This document shows positions 46,801-51,909 of a stretch of 64,000 bases of DNA, in pieces. Position numbers and translations under genes: made by a program. Below the pieces are notes generated by a model, which saw only the letters and a list, made by a program, of their open reading frames with translations, searched no databases and was not told the origin of the DNA. The first letter of the stretch is position 1. The number at the start of each line of letters is the position of its first letter. This stretch comes from CAWAHD01 sp963781785 (GTDB taxonomy: Bacteria; Planctomycetota; Planctomycetia; Isosphaerales; Isosphaeraceae): assembly GCA_963781785.1 (NCBI GenBank), contig CAWAHD010000001.1:1984001-2048000 (forward strand), written 5' to 3'.

Positions 46801-47276
46801 ACCTGCTCGACTACACGCTGCAATACTCGATCGAGGGACAGAACCAATGGACCACGTTCGCCACCGGCACGTCGCCGGTCGTGAACGGCACGCTGGGCAC
46901 TATCGACCCCACGATGATGGTGAACGGGTTCTACGACGTGCGCCTGACCGTCGAAGACACCAGCGGCCAGGTTTCGACGGCAGACCAGGTCTACAACGTG
47001 AGCGGCCAGGCCAAGCTCGGCAACTTCACGTTGAGTTACAATGACATGAGCATCACCGTCCCCGGCGTATTACTCATGTGCCCCCACCATTATTCGTGCA
47101 GCGATTGGGCGTCAAAATGCCGGAGTAATTCGTCTCCTCGTGACATGAAGGAGACCGAGCTGTTCGAGGACGGGTTGCGCCGCGATCCGCTCGATCTCGG
47201 CTTGGGGGTAATGCGAGAGCGCGGCTGCTGGGTCGATCATGCGCTGTTCCAGGACAGTCGCGATCTCGCTCCTTAA
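37725..47276 (+). CDS. Giant protein, part 3 (NHL, He_PIG/cadherin, Rhs lead-in, dockerin, Ig)
   Basis: Continues part 2 after a missing base near 37700 (upstream in this frame: GAQISATATVLFNTAAPQTT). Order: Ig-like strand region with YVSEDGGAYQIWQD, NHL-like propeller (about 38280-39050), Big_5-like domain (39090-39390), about seven He_PIG/cadherin-like repeats (39740-42330, LPxGAxxDPxTGxxxWTP), an Rhs-type beginning (IERTYDPLNRDGAGDFGAGW, 42960-43700), a dockerin with two Ca-binding loops (DLNGDGNVDGNDSALL, DINGDGIVDQADEVIL, 44090-44260) and Ig-like repeats up to 46700. A second Rhs lead-in (LGNFTLSYNDMSITVPG) ends at the mobile element; residues after about 47070 are element sequence, not host protein. 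Confidence 0.83.
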   Translation: MLFNTAAPQTTAPLTYTLDSVLPTTQLTVSQIGSSPNYQVTWNSTDDAGGSGVAYVNLYVSEDGGAYQIWQDQVTMASGTMIYQGQAGYTYQFLALATDVAGNHELPPAGTNLPQDNTTVNLGALPTVPNTTPPNFGNPPAPTVAPSTNPLFIQAQAGVPAAPPASNPSEFMTVLEPFQAQSFATGFPQSDGILGPMALVQEPDGSFLISGGASRNELFHVSEDGGAIGAPLAALPYQIFALAFDNEGNLWAATGGGPLLQLNPTTGAIVNEFGQGVTLALAVDPKTDQIYVATNTGVEIFDPTTDTFTQYSRDQNLRVSSLAFDSSGNLWAVTWPDASQVVEFNDVARAQVMLTFDSDIQSIAFGQQGTDLANLLFVSHDDAPDTPGGTVAPTPTELTMVDITTLQQVAIAAGGTRGFALLATSGGQLLISQSHEVDVLEPVVPPSVLAVNPPPGSIAALPLAFVDVTFDQDMFAGSAINSSSVTDPANYTLIGQSTGAATVESVEYNSNTRTALLIVSGLVADSYTLTVADSIQSANGLGLVVPYVTHFTTVSDLAPYVSLNFTSTRSDRNTGTVSFDVTITNTSQFNLLAPLLLILDLAPGFTGTPQNATESSSGSWLISLNSSVPGGVELQPGQSTTGTTVTLSDPDEQAIAYTTEVSGQPPAASAPAFDSTPPASVTAGSVYTYQAQAHDPDGSTPGFVLADGPAGMTVNPATGLLTWSTLPTSPATVSADLFAYDPSGSHTIQHFSIQVAGGSVPPVIGPLPAQVSGKEGQALVLPVTATDPDGRPLVYWAANLPGGALFNPTTHTLLWQPAYGQAGTYKSVIFYVSDGVSTVSSSISLLIAPSPPPPQFAPVPDQTVREGDHLRFTLVGSDADGGALTYSSADLPENATLDPNTGVFDWPIGYDQAGTLTVPFTVTSAQGIWTTVTATYTILAAPAAPVFVPLQSWQVSEGQPISFTAMAVDPHNPTFELPTRLPDGSLSPYSTTQPTVTYEVSGLPPGATFDPDTALFSWTPADHQNGTYNVVFTATNDGSGGPLSTSITVPITVLIVNHAPVVTPIADITLAAGQPFNQAVQAVDPDGNPITLSVENGIPGYAPPTFVTLTDNGNGNGILHFNPPAGNRGTYTLTVVATDNGDGLGPAGVLSGTYSFVVTVESPTQLPVLGYLGDQVAVAAQLFTLNLNASEADQDPLTYSVSGLPPAAVLTPGTTYGTATLDWTPTAADVGAHQVTFTVTDTGNGTTTQPSLASTTIRIVVRSSDTAPVVPAIATTATVAEGRSLSLNVTATKEEGDPLTYTATALPTGASLDPATGRLTWTPAPGQAGNYSVPVTASDGTMQSTETVNITVTHTDFAPQFVPLLPQYGREGTQLQFSVVADHVEGAPLLYNLTNVPAGAVFDASTGQFTWTPAYGQAGVYTLNFTATAPTGASASLSVVVNIAHVVRPPVLNTPNHQATLGMPLTFPIVATDLDSGTTLTYSAINPPSGAAVNAQTGQFRWTPGPSQSGDYVVTLEVSDGQATTTQNILIQAAVEPQLPSVTIVLTPSFPAIPGQQVVINAVASSVAPIASLVVTLNGQPLTLNANDEATVTAGAPGQSLITATATDDDGLVGTQTAYLQVRDPNRTTPPAVFFASSVPYAVLSSPTTILGTVASSNLASWSLQIATPSNPAFTVLASGTTPVSDGALGQLDPSELANGFYQLMLTATDLSGRTSTTTAQIQVDTATKPNDLVVTDADLSVDLDGTTVLIERTYDPLNRDGAGDFGAGWTLVNRQTDLQTNVPLTGEEAYGVYGAFSDGTEVYLTLSTGQRVRFTFTPTSFQVAGQTFFEPAWTADSGVTYTLQSTSAVLTKAGNSYYDLSTGQPYNPGNPFFSGPSYTLVAPDHTQYQLDENGNIIGEITPSGAQLHISDSRITAKGGETIQFLRNSQGFITSIVAPDGQVANYQYDSSGNLVSMQNPATGGSQRYGYSLSEPHLLTAAVRSNGDSVQYTAALGAGLTTPPTIAYIQRDLGDAAEFSGTTITNTLAAGTANLFSFRLDQAELDSTATGSILLRVLVQGSSGGLVPATPTIAGLEPLSVNTQGATVVALFPISQPGLYVVSVTGGTATMTGQYSLNVTVAGDLNGDGNVDGNDSALLAAALGSTAGSANYSLAADINGDGIVDQADEVILASDYGFHATTAAVPTTPPATPVFSLDFNSETPAGAALMTTDATVALVGTTDPNVTVTLEPTGATTTSNPNGLFVFLGVPLVLGDNTFTANATSADDTSSQFTTTITRNQPGLSLVPPVVTAQLADDTGVSALDNITSNDTVTGSITAVNPITSSMAQLDQSSVTSVLGALPGTTITITPALLETINGGPVADGKHTLTLLAKDSNGNVSQPVTVSFILLTTPPAPLVPVLLASSDTGTSSSDGITRDTTPIYEVDAPPNSIVTLYASGVQVGRATANNGPVFISTTTLAPGTYQMTATAEDVAGNTSTPAAPVTLVIQTAPPATPTLGLDAASASPAGQTTLTNLDVVNLTGTSEAGVSVALYRQWDSSTAIAQTTTDSSGNFTFTGIALAAGSQAFIVVATDVAGNTSELTRTITTTASDASPPVITAALALDTDISQGGGITSDPTITGVVDDPSGVQSFQASVDGGPMTDATSFLSGEGFTLTAADLATMNGGTALADGPHTIALQATDNLGYQSAVFHLSFTLESTRPLPPTDVQLLPADDTGSSDSDGITQLQSFTVEAGAPSGLIVTLYMQGTEVGSATSPASGVLDFSIPGPLADGQYVFTATAETVSGLVSPFSTPLRVTVETKPPTISFGLDPADQAPPYGQNNTVLPTVQLAGQTEPGATVELVQTGALTTADSSGDFTFYPVNLPSLGAFTFTVQATDVAGNVSSLSETFMRLDDTLPSNLLPPDVTLNVSQTTAKVGDTVTISVVTATHDGKPLYSEVFLINGSVAPLSAAGTTSFTSVTPGVFTMTVDAFDAEGNEGSATETITFLTPPNGLPAPVAGFNETQVTPVVTLPTAIMGTANTPDLLDYTLQYSIEGQNQWTTFATGTSPVVNGTLGTIDPTMMVNGFYDVRLTVEDTSGQVSTADQVYNVSGQAKLGNFTLSYNDMSITVPGVLLMCPHHYSCSDWASKCRSNSSPRDMKETELFEDGLRRDPLDLGLGVMRERGCWVDHALFQDSRDLAP
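47077..47139 (+). repeat. Left inverted end of the mobile element
   Basis: Aligned with the reverse complement of 51488-51553 it shares TGT, the C-rich run ending in ACC, TGCNGCG, ATTGGG, CCGGAGYAAT and GTCTCCTC in the same order with small gaps. It overlaps the 3' end of the terminal transposase gene. Confidence 0.65.
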
Positions 47277-48653
47277 ATGTTGCCACATGTTTTTGCGTCT
47301 GTCCAGTGACAAAACGGCGCGCACCGCCCAGGTTTCTTCCGGAGTCAGTCCCGTCGGTCCCCACGGCCGACTCAGTCGGTTGGCGCGAAGACGCGCGGTC
47401 AGGAGATCGTCGCTCGTCCAGAAGTCGCGGCGACCCGCTTGATCGGCAACGTGCGCGGTCAACTCCTTGAGCGTGCGGTTGGCACGCTCGCAGCCGCCGT
47501 TGTACGGGGCACAGTACGGCGGCGAGTACAAAGTGAAAACCTCCCGGCCGTGCAAGAAGCGCTTCGTCAGGTCGGCGCGGAACGCCGGACCGTTGTCACA
47601 TTTCATGACCAGCGGCGCACCGTGCTCCTCAAACAAATCGGCCAGCGCTTCCACCACGGTCGCCGCGTCCTCGCGCGCCACCGCCAGCCAGAGCAACTGC
47701 TGTCGACTCGCCAGGTCGCGCACGTTCAGGATCGCAGGCAAGATGCCGTCGATCAGGTAGGGGGGATGAGTGAAATCCATCGCCCACACGCTGCCTCCAC
47801 AGAGCCACTCCAGCCGACACCGTTCCTCGACATGCTCTTGGAGCCACTCGGCACGATATCCCGCTTTGAGCTCAGCCAGTTCGGCGCACGCGACATCGGG
47901 ATACTCGGCCTGGAGACTCGATAGGCTGATGCTCGGGCCGTGCAGTTCCAGAAAGCCGGTGACCTCGGCTTGGCGCTCGACCGGGGCAATTTGCGGTGGC
48001 CGCCCCCGTGGGCGCGGCGCCAGCCGATCTGTGCCCCAACCTCGATCCCAATTCCACATGGTGCGCGGTGAGAGACCAAGAGCACCGGCCGTCTCCTCCG
48101 TCGACCAGCCGTGGCCACGCGCGTAACGGCGAAACGCAACCGACCGTTTTCGCAGATCGCGCTCGCTCCATCGGCGCTTGGATTGGCGATCCCAACCGCG
48201 GCGCGGTACCTCACGGTTGTCGGGCGTTGGCACACGTTCGGCCTGACCGGCGCGATCGTCCAGTGGCAGCGAGTCTCGGCGACATCCCTCGACCGCCGCC
48301 TGACCGGCCCGCGCCTCACCACGCGCACACGGCGGCGTGCCGGCTGAATGGCCAAGGGGGTCTCCCGCGGTGGTCATCGTCCAGCCCGGCATGGCGGTCG
48401 CGATCGACAAGAGCGCGGCACCATCGTTGCCGACCCACGTGCTCGCGATGCTGCGGTCGTGACGACGTGCCGGATCGCTGGTCTCGTCGACCACGACCGC
48501 CGCAGTTTGGCTCTCAAGTTCGAACTCGAAGTCGGTGTCGTCCCGAGCGTCTCCGGCTACGGCGTCCCGGAACAGATCGGAATTCGTGGAGGCTTTCCTG
48601 GCCTCATGGTCTCGGTGAGGGACGCTGCCTGCATCTTCAACTTGATCCCTCAC
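47112..48653 (-). CDS. DDE transposase (integrase core), last gene of the element
   Basis: 513 residues. The start ATG overlaps the stop of the preceding gene as ATGA, which fixes it. The first 150 residues are low-complexity and variable, then an HTH (RSVAFRRYARGHGWSTEETA, GALGLSPRTMWNWDRGW), followed by the rve-type integrase core with WAMDFTHPPYLIDG (first Asp), VMKCDNGPAFRADLT (second Asp) and NGGCERANRTLKE (Glu), a D-35-E spacing. It probably catalyses cut or copy of the element ends. All three catalytic residues are present and the frame is intact. Confidence 0.85.
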   Translation of the reverse strand: MRDQVEDAGSVPHRDHEARKASTNSDLFRDAVAGDARDDTDFEFELESQTAAVVVDETSDPARRHDRSIASTWVGNDGAALLSIATAMPGWTMTTAGDPLGHSAGTPPCARGEARAGQAAVEGCRRDSLPLDDRAGQAERVPTPDNREVPRRGWDRQSKRRWSERDLRKRSVAFRRYARGHGWSTEETAGALGLSPRTMWNWDRGWGTDRLAPRPRGRPPQIAPVERQAEVTGFLELHGPSISLSSLQAEYPDVACAELAELKAGYRAEWLQEHVEERCRLEWLCGGSVWAMDFTHPPYLIDGILPAILNVRDLASRQQLLWLAVAREDAATVVEALADLFEEHGAPLVMKCDNGPAFRADLTKRFLHGREVFTLYSPPYCAPYNGGCERANRTLKELTAHVADQAGRRDFWTSDDLLTARLRANRLSRPWGPTGLTPEETWAVRAVLSLDRRKNMWQHLRSEIATVLEQRMIDPAAALSHYPQAEIERIAAQPVLEQLGLLHVTRRRITPAF

Positions 48654-49051
48654 CGACTCGCTTTTTTTGCGGCTTGCTCGAGCTGCGGCTTGGGCCGAGA
48701 CAGACCTTGGCGCGCCAGCTCCGCCCGTAACTGGGCCCCTTTCAGCTCCAGCTCCAACCGCTCAACTTTTTGTTCCAGATTCGCGATCTGCTGTTGCTCG
48801 GGCGTTTTCTCCGCCGAGGGACGCCGGCCAGGTGATCCCGGTTCCAGGGTTTTCACCCAGCGCTCCAGGCTCTCGTGCTTGAGATCGAAGAACCAAGACT
48901 CCTCGATTCCCAGATCGGCGCACGCGTCGGCGATGTTGATCTCCCCCGCGAGATTGGCCAGGATCACCCGCAGCCGGGCCTTGGCTACGGGTGATCCTGC
49001 CAGACGGTCGACTTGGTCAGCGATGCTCAATGGCTTTCGGCCGGCCGGCAT
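48650..49051 (-). CDS. HTH/coiled-coil accessory protein of the element
   Basis: 133 residues from ATG 49051 (MPAGRKPLSIADQVDRLAG). An HTH-like segment (ARLRVILANLAGEINIADAC, ADLGIEESWFFDLKHESLER) is followed by a coiled coil (EQQQIANLEQKVERLELELK). It resembles the OrfA subunits of two-gene insertion sequences, which bind the ends and help the transposase. Its stop overlaps the start of the transposase gene (ATGA) and its start lies within the end of the previous gene by 35 bp. Confidence 0.75.
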   Translation of the reverse strand: MPAGRKPLSIADQVDRLAGSPVAKARLRVILANLAGEINIADACADLGIEESWFFDLKHESLERWVKTLEPGSPGRRPSAEKTPEQQQIANLEQKVERLELELKGAQLRAELARQGLSRPKPQLEQAAKKASR

Positions 49052-49715
49052 GGATAGACCCTCCGTGATCGCCCTGCCCTTCGGAGCGGATCGTCTCCAA
49101 CGCCGCTGGTCGATTCCCATCGCCAGCGGGCCCCGCCGCAGGGGGTTTCCCAACGGGTCCTTGTACCGCAGCCGGCCCTTCCTTGCCAGGTGAATCCGCG
49201 GTTTGCAGCAACCGCGCGGCGCGGAGTGCTCGCACGCACGGTTTCCGCCGCCGCCGTTTGGTTCCGCTGGACGCTTCCTGCGTTTTGCTGGCCGCCGGCG
49301 CCAGCCCCAACGCGCGTTGAGTGGTTCGGGCTAGCGCCTGATGGCGAGCTAGCTCACGCCGACTGACAGACAGCTCGCGCTCCAGGCGAGCCAGCCGCCG
49401 GTCGGTCGAGACGGTGCGCCCAACCGGACGGGGCTCACACGCCCAGATCAGCCCTCGAATGGCTCGCTGCTCCAGGAGATAGTAGCGCGGCAACCGGATT
49501 CCCAGCGCCGTCGCGGCACCAGCGGGAGTCCGCACTCCGGCCAGCACTTCGAGGACCAGAGCCGCGGCGCGTCTGGCTTCAGGGCCGATGTGCGGGGCTT
49601 GGGGACAATCCGCCGTCAGTTGCCGCCGGTAGGTTCCGCGCGATCGCTGCGCCGCGGCTTCCTTTTGTCGAGGCGCCCGGCCGTGCGGCCGGGCCGAGGC
49701 AGGGTTCGCCGTCAT
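49017..49715 (-). CDS. Second HTH/coiled-coil protein of the element
   Basis: 232 residues. The start overlaps the stop of the first transposase (ATGA at 49712-49715). The middle (ALVLEVLAGVRTPAGAATAL, GIRLPRYYLLEQRAIRGL, RLARLERELSVSRRELARHQ) has the same HTH-then-coiled-coil order as the neighbouring protein at 48650, with local similarity (LAG..., LGI, EP..GR). The last 60 residues are Gly/Pro/Ala-rich and less protein-like; a further frame error there is possible. No known function beyond the likely DNA binding. Confidence 0.65.
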   Translation of the reverse strand: MTANPASARPHGRAPRQKEAAAQRSRGTYRRQLTADCPQAPHIGPEARRAAALVLEVLAGVRTPAGAATALGIRLPRYYLLEQRAIRGLIWACEPRPVGRTVSTDRRLARLERELSVSRRELARHQALARTTQRALGLAPAASKTQEASSGTKRRRRKPCVRALRAARLLQTADSPGKEGPAAVQGPVGKPPAAGPAGDGNRPAALETIRSEGQGDHGGSIHAGRPKAIEHR

Positions 49716-51453
49716 GGCTTGCCTCCTTCCTCGTTCGCTGTCTCGTCCGGCGTCGCCGGCGGGGACCCTTGCGGCGGCAGCTCATCGTGCGTCTGTGCCG
49801 GCACATCGCCAAGCGGTCCGGCGGCCGGAGAGCCATCTGGGCAGATGGCCTTGGGCATCGCGGCTGAGTCCGCGAAAGCGGCTGGCGGCACCAGATCCAC
49901 TTCTTGCCGAACGCCCCCTTCGCGCGTCAGGAACACGCGCTCGCCTTCGGCATGCAGGCTGAAATTCTTGCCGCCCAGTTGGCCTGTCACGTAGAACGGG
50001 GGCTTGGGCAAGCCGTTGCGAGCCAGCTCCAGTGCGTTGGCGGCGACCCGATCTTTGAGGGCCAGCAGGACCTCGGGAGCCGCCCCGAAAAACCGGTCCG
50101 CCGGCACCAGGCCGTCGATCCCGCTGTGGGTGCGCTGGAAGTTATACCAGTCGATGAAGTGGCCGATCCGCGCCGGGCGTCGGCCAGATCGAGGAACACA
50201 GCCGTCTCCACGCACTCGCGCCAGAGCGTTCCCCAGAACCGCTCGATCTTGCCCAAGGTCTGAGGATGGCGCGGCGCGGCCACGATCTGGCGGATGCCGC
50301 GCCCTTTGAGCTCCTTCTGGAAAGCGCTCTCGCCCCGCCAGGTCACGTACTGAGCGCCATTGTCGGTGAGGATTTCCTCGGGGACTCCGTAGGCCGCGAT
50401 GCCCGCACGGAGAACCTCCAGCACCAGGGCCGTCGACTGGCTGGCGTGCAGACCGAAGCTGACGATGAACCGACTGTGGTCGTCGAGGAAGGCAACCAGG
50501 TAGACCCGCCGGTTCTGCCGCTTGAGCACGAAGGTGAACAGGTCGGTTTGCCAGAGCTGGCTGGGCCTGGCCCGCTCGAAGAAGCGGACCTTGTCGGGAT
50601 GAGGTCGTGTGGGGGTTTCCTGCAACTGGTAGCCCGCCTCATGAAGCACACGGGCGACCGCTGGCGGGCTGGCCGGCAGTGCCGGGCCGCGCACCAGCAT
50701 CTGGCTGATTCGCTCGCATCCCCAGTCGGGATGCGCCTGCTTGAGCAAGAGGATGGTGCGTTTGGTCAGGTCGGGCAAGCGGCTTCCTTCGCGGGCGCCT
50801 CGAGGCCGTTCGAGCAAGCCGGCCGGTCCCTGGTGGGTGAACCGCTGTTTCCAGGCATAGAGCGTATGCTTGGAGACGCCCACCAATGTTGCGAAATCCT
50901 TGGCGGGCAAGCCGCTGCGCTGCCAGCAGTCGAGGATCATGAGTCGCTGCTGGGGATTGTACGCCGCCGGCTTCACCTCCTCGGGTCGAGCCAGCCGCCG
51001 GCCGCGTTGCGTGCGTCTTTTGCCGGTCGGCAGCCCGAGCCCTTGCCGCCTGAGCTCAGCGACCGGGTCGAACTGGGCCGGCGGGCTGTCGAATTCGTTG
51101 GTCGGAACCCCGGAGGGCTCGTCCGCCTCCACACCGAGGTCGTCCCGGGCAGGCGACTGCGGGGCGTCTCCAAACTCCGGAGCGGTCTCATCCCCACGAT
51201 CGGGCAGGCCCGGCGGCTCGGGTGTACGTTCATCGGGATGGACCGTCTCGGCAATCGAGGCGTCCGCATTCTCCGATTTCGTGTCGATTGCTTCCGGAAA
51301 TGTGATGAGGTCAATCTGGGAATCGACCGCGTCCGGTTCACCTTCCGCCGCCGGATCATTCTTTAAATCGGATGTCGGCCGGACCAATTCTTCAGGCGGC
51401 CGTTCGCCAGGCGCGCCTCGACCACTCCACCACCGATTCCACTCGTTCCACAT
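49712..51453 (-). CDS. DDE transposase with acidic N- and C-terminal extensions, frameshifted
   Basis: About 580 residues after correction. ATG 51453 is preceded by GAGGAG and starts MWNEWNRWWSGRG. About 120 acidic, Pro-rich residues precede an HTH (RLMILDCWQRSGLPAKDFAT, LVGVSKHTLYAWKQRF) and a winged HTH (LLKQAHPDWGCERISQMLV). The integrase core follows: QLWQTDLFTFV (Asp), EILTDNGAQYVTW (Asp), TLGKIERFWGTLW (Glu). One base is missing near 50170; restoring it joins LDLADARR to IGHFIDWYNFQRTHSGIDGL. The C-terminus adds a roughly 100-residue tail rich in Pro and acid residues. IS481/IS3-like in core, but longer. Confidence 0.8.
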
Positions 51454-51487
51454 TTGCTCCTCGCCTCTGCGGCATTGCCGCGGCTGG

Positions 51488-51553
51488 GAGGAGACGTCGA
51501 TTGCTCCGGTCAATTCTCCCAATTACGCAGCAAGCATTTTGGTTGGGAGGACA
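51488..51553 (-). repeat. Right inverted end of the mobile element
   Basis: Reverse-complement partner of 47077-47139. It lies just upstream of the first transposase start, so it may also contain the promoter of the operon. The outer tip reads GGAGGACA on the + strand, after which the host gene resumes with NYDPSTGRF. Confidence 0.65.
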
Positions 51554-51909
51554 ACTACGATCCGTCGACCGGGCGGTTCGATCGGATGGACACCTACGGC
51601 GGCGAACAGGACCAGCCCTTGACCTTGAACCGGTACATCTACGCGAGCGACGATCCCGTCAATAACGTGGATCCCACCGGGAAGCTCGCATTTCCGATCG
51701 ACCTGGCGATTGACGGTCTGATCGCGACCGGCTTCGCAGCCAACGCCGGTCTGCCGGGCAGCTTCGCCGCGGCGCTCTTGGTCAAGACGCTCTTGAACCC
51801 GTTCGAGCCGCTGCTCACCGCCCTCCTGTACCGTGCGCCCTGGCGATATCGCTCTACAACCTGGGGAACGCGCTCAACGATCTGGCATCGGCCCTCTCAG
51901 GGCAGTTGA
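51553..51909 (+). CDS. Giant protein, part 4 (Rhs core C-terminal end)
   Basis: Host coding sequence resumes after the element with NYDPSTGRFDRMDTYGGEQD and LNRYIYASDDPVNNVDPTG, the signature end of an Rhs repeat-associated core. It is followed by a hydrophobic segment (GLIATGFAANAGLPGSFAAA). The matching Rhs core repeats that should precede it are absent. A missing base near 51838 shifts reading to the next part (ALAISLYNLGNALNDLASAL). There is no start of its own, so it is a fragment of the interrupted gene. Confidence 0.75.
   Translation, partial: NYDPSTGRFDRMDTYGGEQDQPLTLNRYIYASDDPVNNVDPTGKLAFPIDLAIDGLIATGFAANAGLPGSFAAALLVKTLLNPFEPLLTALLYRAPWRYRSTTWGTRSTIWHRPSQGS

Larger units (their letters stand above)
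47077..51553 (-). mobile_element. 4.5-kb four-gene, two-transposase element with TGT...ACA ends
   Basis: Two imperfect inverted ends (47077-47139 and 51488-51553) flank four - strand genes that overlap end to start: DDE transposase (49712-51453), HTH/coiled-coil protein (49017-49715), HTH/coiled-coil protein (48650-49051), second DDE transposase (47112-48653). The outer tips TGT/ACA resemble those of IS3 and IS481 elements. It interrupts the giant gene between an Rhs core beginning and an Rhs core end. I see no convincing target-site duplication (flanks ACTCA and ACTAC at best), in line with a deletion at the insertion site. The exact tips are my best estimate. Confidence 0.75.

Noticed and set aside
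48348..49193. + strand open frame (281 codons) in the mobile element
   Set aside because: Antisense to the overlapping HTH/coiled-coil and transposase genes.
50266..51366. + strand open frame (366 codons) across the first transposase
   Set aside because: Antisense to a transposase with intact HTH and DDE motifs; no domain in the + frame.
47072..51558. Target-site duplication around the mobile element
   Set aside because: Flanks are ACTCA on the left and ACTAC on the right; only three bases agree, so no duplication is claimed.
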